DNA from: Staphylococcus succinus
Lineage (GTDB): Bacteria; Bacillota; Bacilli; Staphylococcales; Staphylococcaceae
Direction: 5' to 3'
Assembly: GCF_029024945.1 (NCBI RefSeq)
Contig: NZ_CP118976.1
Location: 2,542,001-2,606,000, forward strand
DNA length: 64,000 nucleotides
How positions within the stretch are numbered: the first letter of the stretch is position 1; every line of letters begins with the position of its first letter. The notes beneath the pieces are model-generated. The model had not been told where the DNA came from and did no database searches. It saw only the letters and a list, made by a program, of their open reading frames with translations. The translations under genes were made by a program, and so were the position numbers. Shown here in pieces: positions 51,875-60,232 of the stretch.

Positions 51875-53669
51875 CGGTGCTATTGGGACCATCCTCTATT
51901 CTGAAGGTTTAGATACTTGTCCAGAAGCATACAACCTGACACATCCTGACAAAGTTCAACGCATTCACCAATCTTATATTGAAGCTGGTGCTGATATCAT
52001 TCAGACCAATACGTATGGTGCAAATTTTGAAAAATTAAAAGTGTTTGGGTTAGAACATAAAGTCAAAGATATCCACCAAGCTGCCGTTCAAATTGCTAAA
52101 CAAGCTGCAAATAACGATACATTTATACTCGGCACTGTAGGTGGCTTTAGAGGAATTAAACAAGAAGACTTAGGCTTATCTGCAATACAATACCACACTG
52201 AAATACAAGTTGATACTTTAGTAGAAGCTGGTGTTGATGGTCTACTGTTCGAAACCTATTATGACTTAGAAGAACTTACTAATATTATTAAAGCAACAAG
52301 ACGCAAATATGATATCCCTATCATTGCACAATTAACAGCTTTAAATACCAATTATCTCAGAGATGGATCAGAAATTAATACTGCATTAAAGCAAGTCGCA
52401 GCAAGTGGTGCTGACATTATTGGGTTAAATTGTCATCATGGCCCACACCATATGCAGCAATCATTTTCACATATTGAATTACCTGAAGGTGCTTATCTCT
52501 CTTGCTATCCTAATGCAAGTTTACTCGATATTGAAAATAGTGAGTTTAGATATAGTGATAATGCTGCCTACTTTGGCAAAGTTGCACAACAACTCATTAA
52601 CGAAGGTGTTCGCTTAATTGGCGGCTGTTGTGGTACTACACCTGAACACATTCAATTTATCAAATCGTCTATAAAAGATTTAAAACCCGTTTCAAATAAG
52701 AAAGTTATACCCATTACCAAACAAAGTAGTCGTTCCAATACAACTTCCCAACAACAAACTTTAACATCAAAAGTCAAACAGCATCCAACAATTATTGTGG
52801 AATTGGACACGCCGAAGCACCTAGACACAGACAAATTTTTCAGAAATATCAAAAAACTTGATGACGCTAATATTGATGCAGTGACGTTAGCCGACAATTC
52901 ATTAGCAACCGTCAGAATCAGTAATATTGCAGCAGCTAGCATCATTAAACAGCAATACGCTATAGAGCCTCTCGTACATATTACGTGTCGAGATCGCAAC
53001 CTTATCGGATTACAATCTCATTTATTAGGATTATCACTACTTGGAGTCAATGAAATCCTAACCATTACTGGTGATCCTTCTAAAATTGGTCATTTACCCG
53101 GTGCATCTAACGTATACGATGTGAATTCCAAAGGGTTAACCGAAATTGCACTACGCTTCAATAAAGGAATCAACACTGATGGTGATGCGCTGAAGACAAA
53201 GACAAACTTCAACATCGCAGGTGCTTTCGACCCTAATGTAAAAAAATTAGATGGCGCAGTCAGACGATTAGAAAAGAAATTAGAAAGTGGCATGAACTAT
53301 TTTATTACGCAGCCAGTCTATAGTGCTGAAAAAATCAAAGAGGTTTATGAAGCAACGAAACATTTAGATGCTCCATTTTTTATCGGTATTATGCCAGTAA
53401 CCAGTTATAAAAATGCACTGTTTTTACATAACGAAGTGCCTGGCATCAAATTATCAGATGAAATTTTAGAGCAATTCGAAGCTGTTAAAAATGATAAAGC
53501 AAAAACAAAAGCATTAAGCCTTGAACTTTCAAAAGACTTAATCGACACTGTACACGAATATTTTAATGGTTTGTATTTAATCACACCATTCCAAAGTGTC
53601 GAATACACATTAGAACTTGCATCATACTCTAAACAAATTACTTCAAATAAACAGGAGGCAATATTATGA
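51828..53669 (+). CDS. metF: Bifunctional homocysteine S-methyltransferase / methylenetetrahydrofolate reductase
   Basis: 613 residues, a fusion. The N-terminal half (1-285) is a homocysteine methyltransferase domain: ADGAIGTILYSEGLD near residue 15, a zinc Cys in GLNCHHGP near 205, and the zinc pair GGCCGTTPEH near 265. A linker follows at about 290-320, then a MetF-type flavin barrel with TCRDRNLIGLQSHLLG near 390 and ILTITGDPSKIG near 410. Bacillus YitJ has the same fusion. It makes 5-methyl-THF and may transfer methyl to homocysteine. AAAGGAGG precedes ATG 51828, inside metC. It overlaps metE by 4 bases. Confidence 0.9.
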   Translation: MSQLLNKLKNNILVADGAIGTILYSEGLDTCPEAYNLTHPDKVQRIHQSYIEAGADIIQTNTYGANFEKLKVFGLEHKVKDIHQAAVQIAKQAANNDTFILGTVGGFRGIKQEDLGLSAIQYHTEIQVDTLVEAGVDGLLFETYYDLEELTNIIKATRRKYDIPIIAQLTALNTNYLRDGSEINTALKQVAASGADIIGLNCHHGPHHMQQSFSHIELPEGAYLSCYPNASLLDIENSEFRYSDNAAYFGKVAQQLINEGVRLIGGCCGTTPEHIQFIKSSIKDLKPVSNKKVIPITKQSSRSNTTSQQQTLTSKVKQHPTIIVELDTPKHLDTDKFFRNIKKLDDANIDAVTLADNSLATVRISNIAAASIIKQQYAIEPLVHITCRDRNLIGLQSHLLGLSLLGVNEILTITGDPSKIGHLPGASNVYDVNSKGLTEIALRFNKGINTDGDALKTKTNFNIAGAFDPNVKKLDGAVRRLEKKLESGMNYFITQPVYSAEKIKEVYEATKHLDAPFFIGIMPVTSYKNALFLHNEVPGIKLSDEILEQFEAVKNDKAKTKALSLELSKDLIDTVHEYFNGLYLITPFQSVEYTLELASYSKQITSNKQEAIL

Positions 53670-55912
53670 CAATTAAAACATCAAACTTAGGATTCCCAAG
53701 ATTAGGTAGAAAAAGAGAATGGAAAAAAGCAATCGAAGGTTACTGGTCAAACAAAGTAGATTTAGACACTTTACACCAACAGTTAACAGATTTGCATAAA
53801 GAAAATTTATTGCTACAAAAAAACTATAACTTATCAAGTATCCCAGTCGGTGATTTCTCACTTTATGACCATATTCTTGATACTTCTTTACTATTTAACA
53901 TTATCCCTGAACGTTTCCAAGGTAGAGAAATAGATGATGATTTATTGTTTGATATCGCTAGAGGGAATAAAGAACATGTTGCAAGTGCTTTAATAAAATG
54001 GTTCAACACAAATTATCACTACATCGTACCAGAATGGGATAATGCAGAACCAAAATTAAATCGTAATGTATTGTTAGAACGTTTTAACTATGCAAAATCT
54101 TTAAATGTTAATGCACATCCTGTGATTGTTGGCCCTGTTACGTTTGTGAAATTATCTAAAGGTGGCAACCAATCATTCGAAGAAAAAGTAAATACATTAT
54201 TACCTTTATATAAAGAAGTATTGCAATCATTAGTAGATGCTGGTGCAGAATATATTCAAGTTGATGAACCTGTACTTGTTGAAGATGATAGTTCAGATTA
54301 TGAAAATATCACAAAAGCTGTATACGACTATTTCGCTGAAGCTGGTTTAGGTGAACATCTTGTCATTCAAACTTATTTTGAACGCGTTAATTTAAAATTC
54401 TTAAACAGCTTACCTGTAAAAGGTTTAGGTCTAGACTTTGTTCATGACCGTAACTTTAACTTAGAACAAATTAAAGCTGGAGATTTGGATAACTCTAAAA
54501 CGCTTTATGCAGGTATTATTGATGGACGTAATGTTTGGGCAGCCGATATTGAAGCTAAAAAATCACTTATTGAAACATTATCAGAAAATACAAATGACCT
54601 TGTCATCCAACCTTCATCATCATTATTACACGTACCAGTTTCATTAGATGACGAATCACTTGATGAATCTATTGCAGAAGGTCTGAGTTTCGCAACTGAA
54701 AAACTGGATGAATTAGATGCATTAAGACGTTTATTTAATGAAAATGATGATACTAAATACAATGAACTTAAAGCCCGTTATGAGCGTTTCCAAAATCAAT
54801 CATTCAAAAACCTTGAATATGATTTCGATAGTGTCCGCACTTCAAGACAATCTGTATTTGCTGAACGTAAAAAAGCACAAGATGCACTTTTAAACTTACC
54901 TGATTTACCAACAACTACGATTGGTTCATTCCCACAATCTCAAGAAGTACGTAAACAACGTGCAGATTGGAAGAACAGCCGTATTACAGATGAAGATTAC
55001 AAAACATTCTTAAAAAATGAGATTGCTCGTTGGATTAAAATCCAAGAAGATATAGGCTTAGACGTCTTAGTACACGGAGAGTTCGAACGTAATGACATGG
55101 TAGAATTCTTTGGTGAGAAACTACAAGGATTCTTAGTGACTAAGTTTGGTTGGGTTCAATCATATGGCTCTCGTGCCGTTAAGCCGCCAATTATTTATGG
55201 AGATGTTAAATGGACTGAACCACTTACAGTTAAAGAAACATTGTATGCCCAAAGTTTAACAGACAAACCTGTAAAAGGTATGTTAACTGGTCCAGTAACC
55301 ATCTTAAACTGGTCATTTGAACGCGTAGACTTACTCCGTGAAGAAGTACAAGATCAAATCGCCTTAGCAATCAATGAAGAAGTGCTCGCTTTAGAAGAAG
55401 CTGGCATTCAAATTATTCAAGTAGATGAACCAGCATTAAGAGAAGGATTACCACTTCGTTCAGAGTATCATGCTGACTATTTAGATAAAGCTGTACATTC
55501 CTTTAAGCTCGCTACATCTTCAGTGGCGGATGCAACACAAATTCATACACATATGTGTTACTCTCAGTTTGGACAAATCATCCATGCTATCTATGACTTA
55601 GACGCAGACGTGATTTCCATTGAAACTTCGCGTAGTCACGGTGACTTAATCCAAGACTTCGAAGATATCACATATGACTTAGGTATCGGTTTAGGTGTTT
55701 ATGATATACACAGTCCACGTATTCCGACTGAAGAAGAAATTACAGCAGCTATTAACCGCGCTTTACAAGAAATTGACCGCTCTCTTTTCTGGGTAAACCC
55801 AGACTGTGGTCTAAAAACACGTAAAGAAGACGAAGTAAAAGAAGCCTTAACTGTATTAGTCAATTCAGTTGATAAATTACGTAAGACGACAAACTCAGCA
55901 ACTGTTCAATAA
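53666..55912 (+). CDS. metE: Cobalamin-independent methionine synthase
   Basis: 748 residues, full length for MetE. The first barrel opens with LGFPRLGRKREWKKAIEGYW, typical of the family. The catalytic barrel has TTIGSFPQSQEVRKQR near residue 414, HGEFERNDMVEFFGE near 470, HTHMCYSQF near 630 and NPDCGLKTR near 713, which provide the zinc ligands His, Cys, Glu and Cys. It methylates homocysteine from 5-methyl-THF-polyglutamate. CAGGAGG precedes the ATG. It is the fourth gene in the T-box operon. Its codon use is richer in A/T-preferred codons, as expected for a highly expressed enzyme. Confidence 0.94.
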   Translation: MTIKTSNLGFPRLGRKREWKKAIEGYWSNKVDLDTLHQQLTDLHKENLLLQKNYNLSSIPVGDFSLYDHILDTSLLFNIIPERFQGREIDDDLLFDIARGNKEHVASALIKWFNTNYHYIVPEWDNAEPKLNRNVLLERFNYAKSLNVNAHPVIVGPVTFVKLSKGGNQSFEEKVNTLLPLYKEVLQSLVDAGAEYIQVDEPVLVEDDSSDYENITKAVYDYFAEAGLGEHLVIQTYFERVNLKFLNSLPVKGLGLDFVHDRNFNLEQIKAGDLDNSKTLYAGIIDGRNVWAADIEAKKSLIETLSENTNDLVIQPSSSLLHVPVSLDDESLDESIAEGLSFATEKLDELDALRRLFNENDDTKYNELKARYERFQNQSFKNLEYDFDSVRTSRQSVFAERKKAQDALLNLPDLPTTTIGSFPQSQEVRKQRADWKNSRITDEDYKTFLKNEIARWIKIQEDIGLDVLVHGEFERNDMVEFFGEKLQGFLVTKFGWVQSYGSRAVKPPIIYGDVKWTEPLTVKETLYAQSLTDKPVKGMLTGPVTILNWSFERVDLLREEVQDQIALAINEEVLALEEAGIQIIQVDEPALREGLPLRSEYHADYLDKAVHSFKLATSSVADATQIHTHMCYSQFGQIIHAIYDLDADVISIETSRSHGDLIQDFEDITYDLGIGLGVYDIHSPRIPTEEEITAAINRALQEIDRSLFWVNPDCGLKTRKEDEVKEALTVLVNSVDKLRKTTNSATVQ

Positions 55913-55934
55913 TAACTGAATTCAGGTGATAGAC

Positions 55935-56675
55935 ATGAGTTATCCATTATGGAATCAATTAGAACAATTAAAATCATCAACGTGGGTTGATTTGACCCAC
56001 ACTTTTGATGAAACCATCCCATGCTTCAGTGAATTTGAGCGTGCGAAAGTCTCGACATTATTTAACGTAGCAGATGATGGATTTTATGTACAGAATTGGA
56101 ATATTGTCAGTCAATATGGTACACATATTGATGCCCCAATCCACTTTGTAGAACATAAACGGTATTTACATGAACTCGATTTAAAAGAACTTGCCCTACC
56201 ACTTATTGTTTTAAATTTTTCACAAGAAGTAGCTAAAGATGCTGATTTCATATTAACGCGCAAACATGTTGAACAATGGGAAGCAGCTCATGGCAAGATA
56301 GAATCTGGTACTTTTGTTGCTTTGCGCAGCGATTGGTCCAAACGTTGGCCTGACATCGAACAGTTTGAAAATAGAGATAGCAAGGGTAACCTTCATTTAC
56401 CAGGTTGGGGTTTAGATGCCCTACAATATCTCCTTGAAGAGCGTCAGGTTAAAGCCATAGGTCATGAAACCTTTGATACAGACGCTTCTATAGATGTAGC
56501 TAAAAACGGTGATATTGTTGGTGAACGCTATATATTAGGTCAAGATACGTTTCAGGTTGAATTACTCACTCATTTAGACCTATTACCAACGCGAGGTGCT
56601 ATCATTTACACTATTAGCCCTAAACCAAAAGATGCACCTGGATTTCCGGTACGCGCTTTTGCTATTAAACCTTAA
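55935..56675 (+). CDS. Cyclase family protein (KynB-like metal hydrolase)
   Basis: 246 residues. VSQYGTHIDAPIHF near residue 58-71 is the HxGTHxDxPxH-like metal-binding signature of the cyclase/arylformamidase family. DLTHTFDETIPCF near 17 and IGHETFDTDAS near 178 are also conserved. Family members include kynurenine formamidases and isatin hydrolases; the substrate here is unknown and no tryptophan-degradation genes are adjacent. AGGTGAT precedes ATG 55935. It follows metE by 22 bases without a terminator, so it is transcribed with the methionine operon. Confidence 0.82.
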   Translation: MSYPLWNQLEQLKSSTWVDLTHTFDETIPCFSEFERAKVSTLFNVADDGFYVQNWNIVSQYGTHIDAPIHFVEHKRYLHELDLKELALPLIVLNFSQEVAKDADFILTRKHVEQWEAAHGKIESGTFVALRSDWSKRWPDIEQFENRDSKGNLHLPGWGLDALQYLLEERQVKAIGHETFDTDASIDVAKNGDIVGERYILGQDTFQVELLTHLDLLPTRGAIIYTISPKPKDAPGFPVRAFAIKP

Positions 56676-56802
56676 AAGTCACTCTAGAATGACTTCAAAA
56701 AATTGCAATTCAGCAACAAACATAACTCTAGCCATTAAATATTATTAATTTATAAGAAGTTGAGCCCTTCTTGTAAATAATCATCTTCTTTCTAAATATA
56801 CG

Positions 56803-56843
56803 AACCCCAAATCTTCTTTAACTCAGAACGATTTGGGGTTTTT
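56803..56843 (+). terminator. Terminator of the met operon
   Basis: AACCCCAAATC / GATTTGGGGTT stem followed by TTTTTC, about 130 bases after the cyclase stop. The bases before it, 56676-56802, show no gene. Confidence 0.82.
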
Positions 56844-57006
56844 CTATATTAAAATTATAAAGATAGCCTATACATTCAAACATTACATAAATCACAAATA
56901 ATTAATAAACATATTCAATAATGTTATAATTTTTATAAATTTCAAATAGTAATGATATGAAATTTTCACCATCTTTCTTAAGAAAAAATAAAACGAGGTG
57001 ACTGCT

Positions 57007-58851
57007 TTGGAACTTAATGAAAAAAACACCCCTTTTGATCAAACACAATTGGGTCTTATAAATCAACTTTTACCAACGCTTACGACAAATCAACAACATT
57101 GGTTAAGTAGTTATTTACTTCATTCCGATGATCAAGATACAACAATCACTCCTACATCTTCAAATATTAGCGAAACTGATACCTCTGCCAAAGCATCGGG
57201 TACTCATTCTGATGAACCGTTAGAAATCAACATTTTATTTGGAACCGAAACAGGCAATGCTGAAGAAATTGCAGACCAATTCGAAGCAACCTTAAAATCA
57301 CATCATTTCAATGTTCACTTGTGGGATATGGATGACTTTCCACAAAATGAGCTACCAAATACAACTTATCTGTTCATTATCTGTTCAACTCAAGGTGTAG
57401 GAGAGCCTCCAATCAATGCTATAGATTTTCACGAATTCCTACACAGTGATCAAGCACCTATGTTAACGCATTTGAAATTCTCGGTGTTAGCACTTGGAGA
57501 CCAAGATTTCCCAGACTTTTGCCAAGCAGGTAAAGAATTTGATGAAATCCTGGGTAAACTTGGCGGACAGCGTTTAGCTGATAGAGTAGATTGTGACTTC
57601 GATTATGAAGATGACGCTGAAAAATGGATGACAGATATGGTGAACTTACTTTCTCAAAATGCTCCTAATCATTCTGCTATCGATGATTCAGTGGAGTCAC
57701 ATGTCACGATTGAAACGTCTGATGAGGAGGCATACTCTAAAGCCAATCCGTTTCACGCTGAAGTCCTAGTAAATGCTGTACTAACAGATTCGAATGCCAC
57801 AAGAGAGGTCAGACATCTTGAATTATCACTCGAGGGATACAACGAATCTTATGAGCCGGGTGATAGTTTAGTTATCATTCCTGAAAACCACCCCGCTCTC
57901 GTTGAGCATGTGCTAGAAACTCTAAGATGGCAACCCGATACGGTTATTCACATTGGAAAAGACGCACAACCCTGGACAGTCAGAGCAGCATTAACACACT
58001 ACTTTGAGATTTCAAAGTTAACACCTTCATTGGTAAATCAAGCTGCTGAGTTATTTAGAAACCCAATGTTAAATGCAAATGTACAAAAAAGTGATTGGGT
58101 TCAAAGCTATATTGATGGCCGAGACTTTATTGATTTAATTAAAGATTTTTCACCAGTATCACTTGAACCCAATATGTTAAACCAATTATTAAGAAAACTA
58201 CCACCTAGAGAATATTCTATTGCAAGCAGTAACCAAGTCAATCCTCATAGCGTTCATATTACTGTACGAGTAGTTCGATATGAATCACATCATCGTGAAC
58301 GTTTAGGTGTTTGCTCTGTACAACTTGCTGAACGCGTGAACACTGGAGATACGGTTCCTGTCTTCATCAAGAAAAATGCACATTTCAAATTCCCCTACGA
58401 TGAATCGACACCGGTTATTATGATAGGCGCTGGCACAGGAATTGCGCCATATAGAGCCTATCTCCAACAAAGAGCACAATTAGGATTAAAAGGGTCTCAA
58501 TGGTTAATCTTTGGAAATCAAAATTACTATGCTGATTACCTATATCAAAGTGATTTAGAGGCTTGGCTCAATGACGGTGTACTCAGTAAATTAGATTTAG
58601 CTTTTTCACGTGATACTGAGAATAAAATTTACGTTCAGCATCGTATAGAAGAAAACGGCGCAGAGTTTTATCGTTGGTTATCGCAAGGTGCAACCATTTA
58701 TCTGTGCGGTGATAAAGATGAAATGGCTAAGGGCGTACACAACGCCTTAATAAATGTACTAACCCACCACGGAAATTATGATGAAATCGAAGCTGAGCAC
58801 TATTTAAGTGACTTAATTAAAAATCAACGTTACCTGCGTGATGTTTATTAA
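57007..58851 (+). CDS. CysJ-like sulfite reductase flavoprotein paralogue, without a partner CysI
   Basis: 614 residues with the same domain order as CysJ at 43556: a linker with LPTLTTNQQHWLSSYL, a flavodoxin domain (FGTETGNAEEIADQ near 80), an FAD domain with LRKLPPREYSIASS near 395, GAGTGIAPYRAYLQQR near 478 and the C-terminal RDVY. Start: TTG 57007 after GAGGTG aligns with the CysJ N-terminus (ELNEKNTPF against NLSVTNSPF); GTG 56998 overlaps the ribosome site. No haemoprotein subunit is nearby, so its electron acceptor is unknown. S. aureus has a comparable orphan CysJ even though it lacks the sulfate operon. Confidence 0.85.
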   Translation: MELNEKNTPFDQTQLGLINQLLPTLTTNQQHWLSSYLLHSDDQDTTITPTSSNISETDTSAKASGTHSDEPLEINILFGTETGNAEEIADQFEATLKSHHFNVHLWDMDDFPQNELPNTTYLFIICSTQGVGEPPINAIDFHEFLHSDQAPMLTHLKFSVLALGDQDFPDFCQAGKEFDEILGKLGGQRLADRVDCDFDYEDDAEKWMTDMVNLLSQNAPNHSAIDDSVESHVTIETSDEEAYSKANPFHAEVLVNAVLTDSNATREVRHLELSLEGYNESYEPGDSLVIIPENHPALVEHVLETLRWQPDTVIHIGKDAQPWTVRAALTHYFEISKLTPSLVNQAAELFRNPMLNANVQKSDWVQSYIDGRDFIDLIKDFSPVSLEPNMLNQLLRKLPPREYSIASSNQVNPHSVHITVRVVRYESHHRERLGVCSVQLAERVNTGDTVPVFIKKNAHFKFPYDESTPVIMIGAGTGIAPYRAYLQQRAQLGLKGSQWLIFGNQNYYADYLYQSDLEAWLNDGVLSKLDLAFSRDTENKIYVQHRIEENGAEFYRWLSQGATIYLCGDKDEMAKGVHNALINVLTHHGNYDEIEAEHYLSDLIKNQRYLRDVY

Positions 58852-58921
58852 TCATATTTCTGCAATGCGATACTTTCCGTTACGTCCCAATTATTTAGAT
58901 TAAATTAAAAAGCATCATAAA

Positions 58922-58969
58922 AAAACACCTTAAAGGAACGGGTTTTCCCTCTATCCCTTAAGGTGTTTT
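58922..58969. terminator. Bidirectional terminator between the cysJ paralogue and fadA
   Basis: AAAACACCTTAA / TTAAGGTGTTTT arms with a purine-rich and pyrimidine-rich loop, between convergent genes, with A7 on the left side giving a T tract for leftward transcripts. Confidence 0.78.
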
Positions 58970-59007
58970 CTAATTATGAGTTGTTGTTAACTTAACATAT
59001 CGCTATA

Positions 59008-60198
59008 TTAGTTCCCTACATATTCAAAAATACCTGCAGCACCCATACCGACACCAATACACATCGTGACCATACCATACTTGGAACCTGGTCTTTTCTT
59101 CATCTCTGAAAGTAATCTACCCACGAGCATTGCGCCGGTGGCTCCAAGTGGATGACCTAAAGCTATTGCACCGCCATTGACATTAGTCTTAGCCATATCT
59201 AAGCCTGTTTCTCTAATTGAAGCGAGTGTTTGTGAAGCAAAGGCTTCATTTAGTTCTACAAGATCCATGTCATCTATATTTAACTCTGCATCTTTCAGTA
59301 CTTCCGGAATAGCATACGCCGGTCCTATGCCCATTAATTTAGGATCGACACCTACTGCTTTAAATCCAACAAAGCGTGCAATAGGTTTTACACCTAGCGC
59401 TTTCATTTTTTCACCAGACATCACTACTACAAAACCAGCGCCATCTGTCAACGGGGCTGAAGACCCTGCCGTCACTGTGCCGTCAGCCTTAAACACTGTT
59501 GGCAATTGAGCTAACGCTTCTGTAGTAGTATCTGGACGAATTAATTCATCTTCTTTAAATACCGCTTTATTAACTACAGGCCCGTTTTGATTATAAGAGA
59601 CTTTATTAACATCAATGGGAATGATTTCCTCTGTGAATTTACCAGCTAACTGCGCTTCTTTCGCGCGTTGGTGACTTTGTACAGCATAGGCATCTTGATC
59701 TTCTCTAGATACATTATAAGTATCTGCCACCATTTCAGCAGTAAGGCCCATTGGATATGAGACACCTGAATCTTTATCTTGAAGAATAGGACTATTCGTT
59801 GGTTCATTGCCTCCCATCGGTACTGCACTCATCAATTCGACGCCTCCTGCTACAAGTACATCTGCTTGGTCAGCAATGATTTGATTCGCTGCATGAGCAA
59901 TAGTTTGAAGACCTGATGAACAATAACGATTCACTGTTTGACCAGGCACTTCTTTGGGCATTCCTGCTAAGAGTGCTATTGCTCTTGCGATATTTTGTCC
60001 TTGTAACCCTTCTGGAAACGAATTTCCAACGATAACATCTTCTACCATACTTGAATCGAATGTGCCCCCTACTCTTTCCAATACACCTTTTAATACTTTA
60101 GCGGCAACCTCATCTGGTCTTTCATGAGCCATTGCTCCATTTAACTTCGCCTTACCAGCTGCTGAGCGACCATAAGCTACTATATATGCTTCTCGCAT
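59008..60198 (-). CDS. fadA: Acetyl-CoA acyltransferase (thiolase)
   Basis: 396 residues. The acyl-accepting cysteine is in VNRYCSSGLQTIAHAA near residue 85. GGAIALGHPLGATGAM near 345 holds the conserved His, and MCIGVGMGAAGIFE near 380 the second cysteine. It splits 3-ketoacyl-CoA with CoA in the last step of beta-oxidation. AAGGAAGGATG precedes the ATG. It is the last gene of the leftward fad cluster, 34 bases after fadB. Confidence 0.92.
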   Translation of the reverse strand: MREAYIVAYGRSAAGKAKLNGAMAHERPDEVAAKVLKGVLERVGGTFDSSMVEDVIVGNSFPEGLQGQNIARAIALLAGMPKEVPGQTVNRYCSSGLQTIAHAANQIIADQADVLVAGGVELMSAVPMGGNEPTNSPILQDKDSGVSYPMGLTAEMVADTYNVSREDQDAYAVQSHQRAKEAQLAGKFTEEIIPIDVNKVSYNQNGPVVNKAVFKEDELIRPDTTTEALAQLPTVFKADGTVTAGSSAPLTDGAGFVVVMSGEKMKALGVKPIARFVGFKAVGVDPKLMGIGPAYAIPEVLKDAELNIDDMDLVELNEAFASQTLASIRETGLDMAKTNVNGGAIALGHPLGATGAMLVGRLLSEMKKRPGSKYGMVTMCIGVGMGAAGIFEYVGN

Positions 60199-60232
60199 TT
60201 CACTTCATCCTTCCTTGTTTACAATTCTATGA

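Noticed and set aside
50699..53669. The 47-base metC/metF overlap as a frameshift
   Set aside because: Both frames have good ends and metF has its own AAAGGAGG, so it is a normal translational-coupling overlap.
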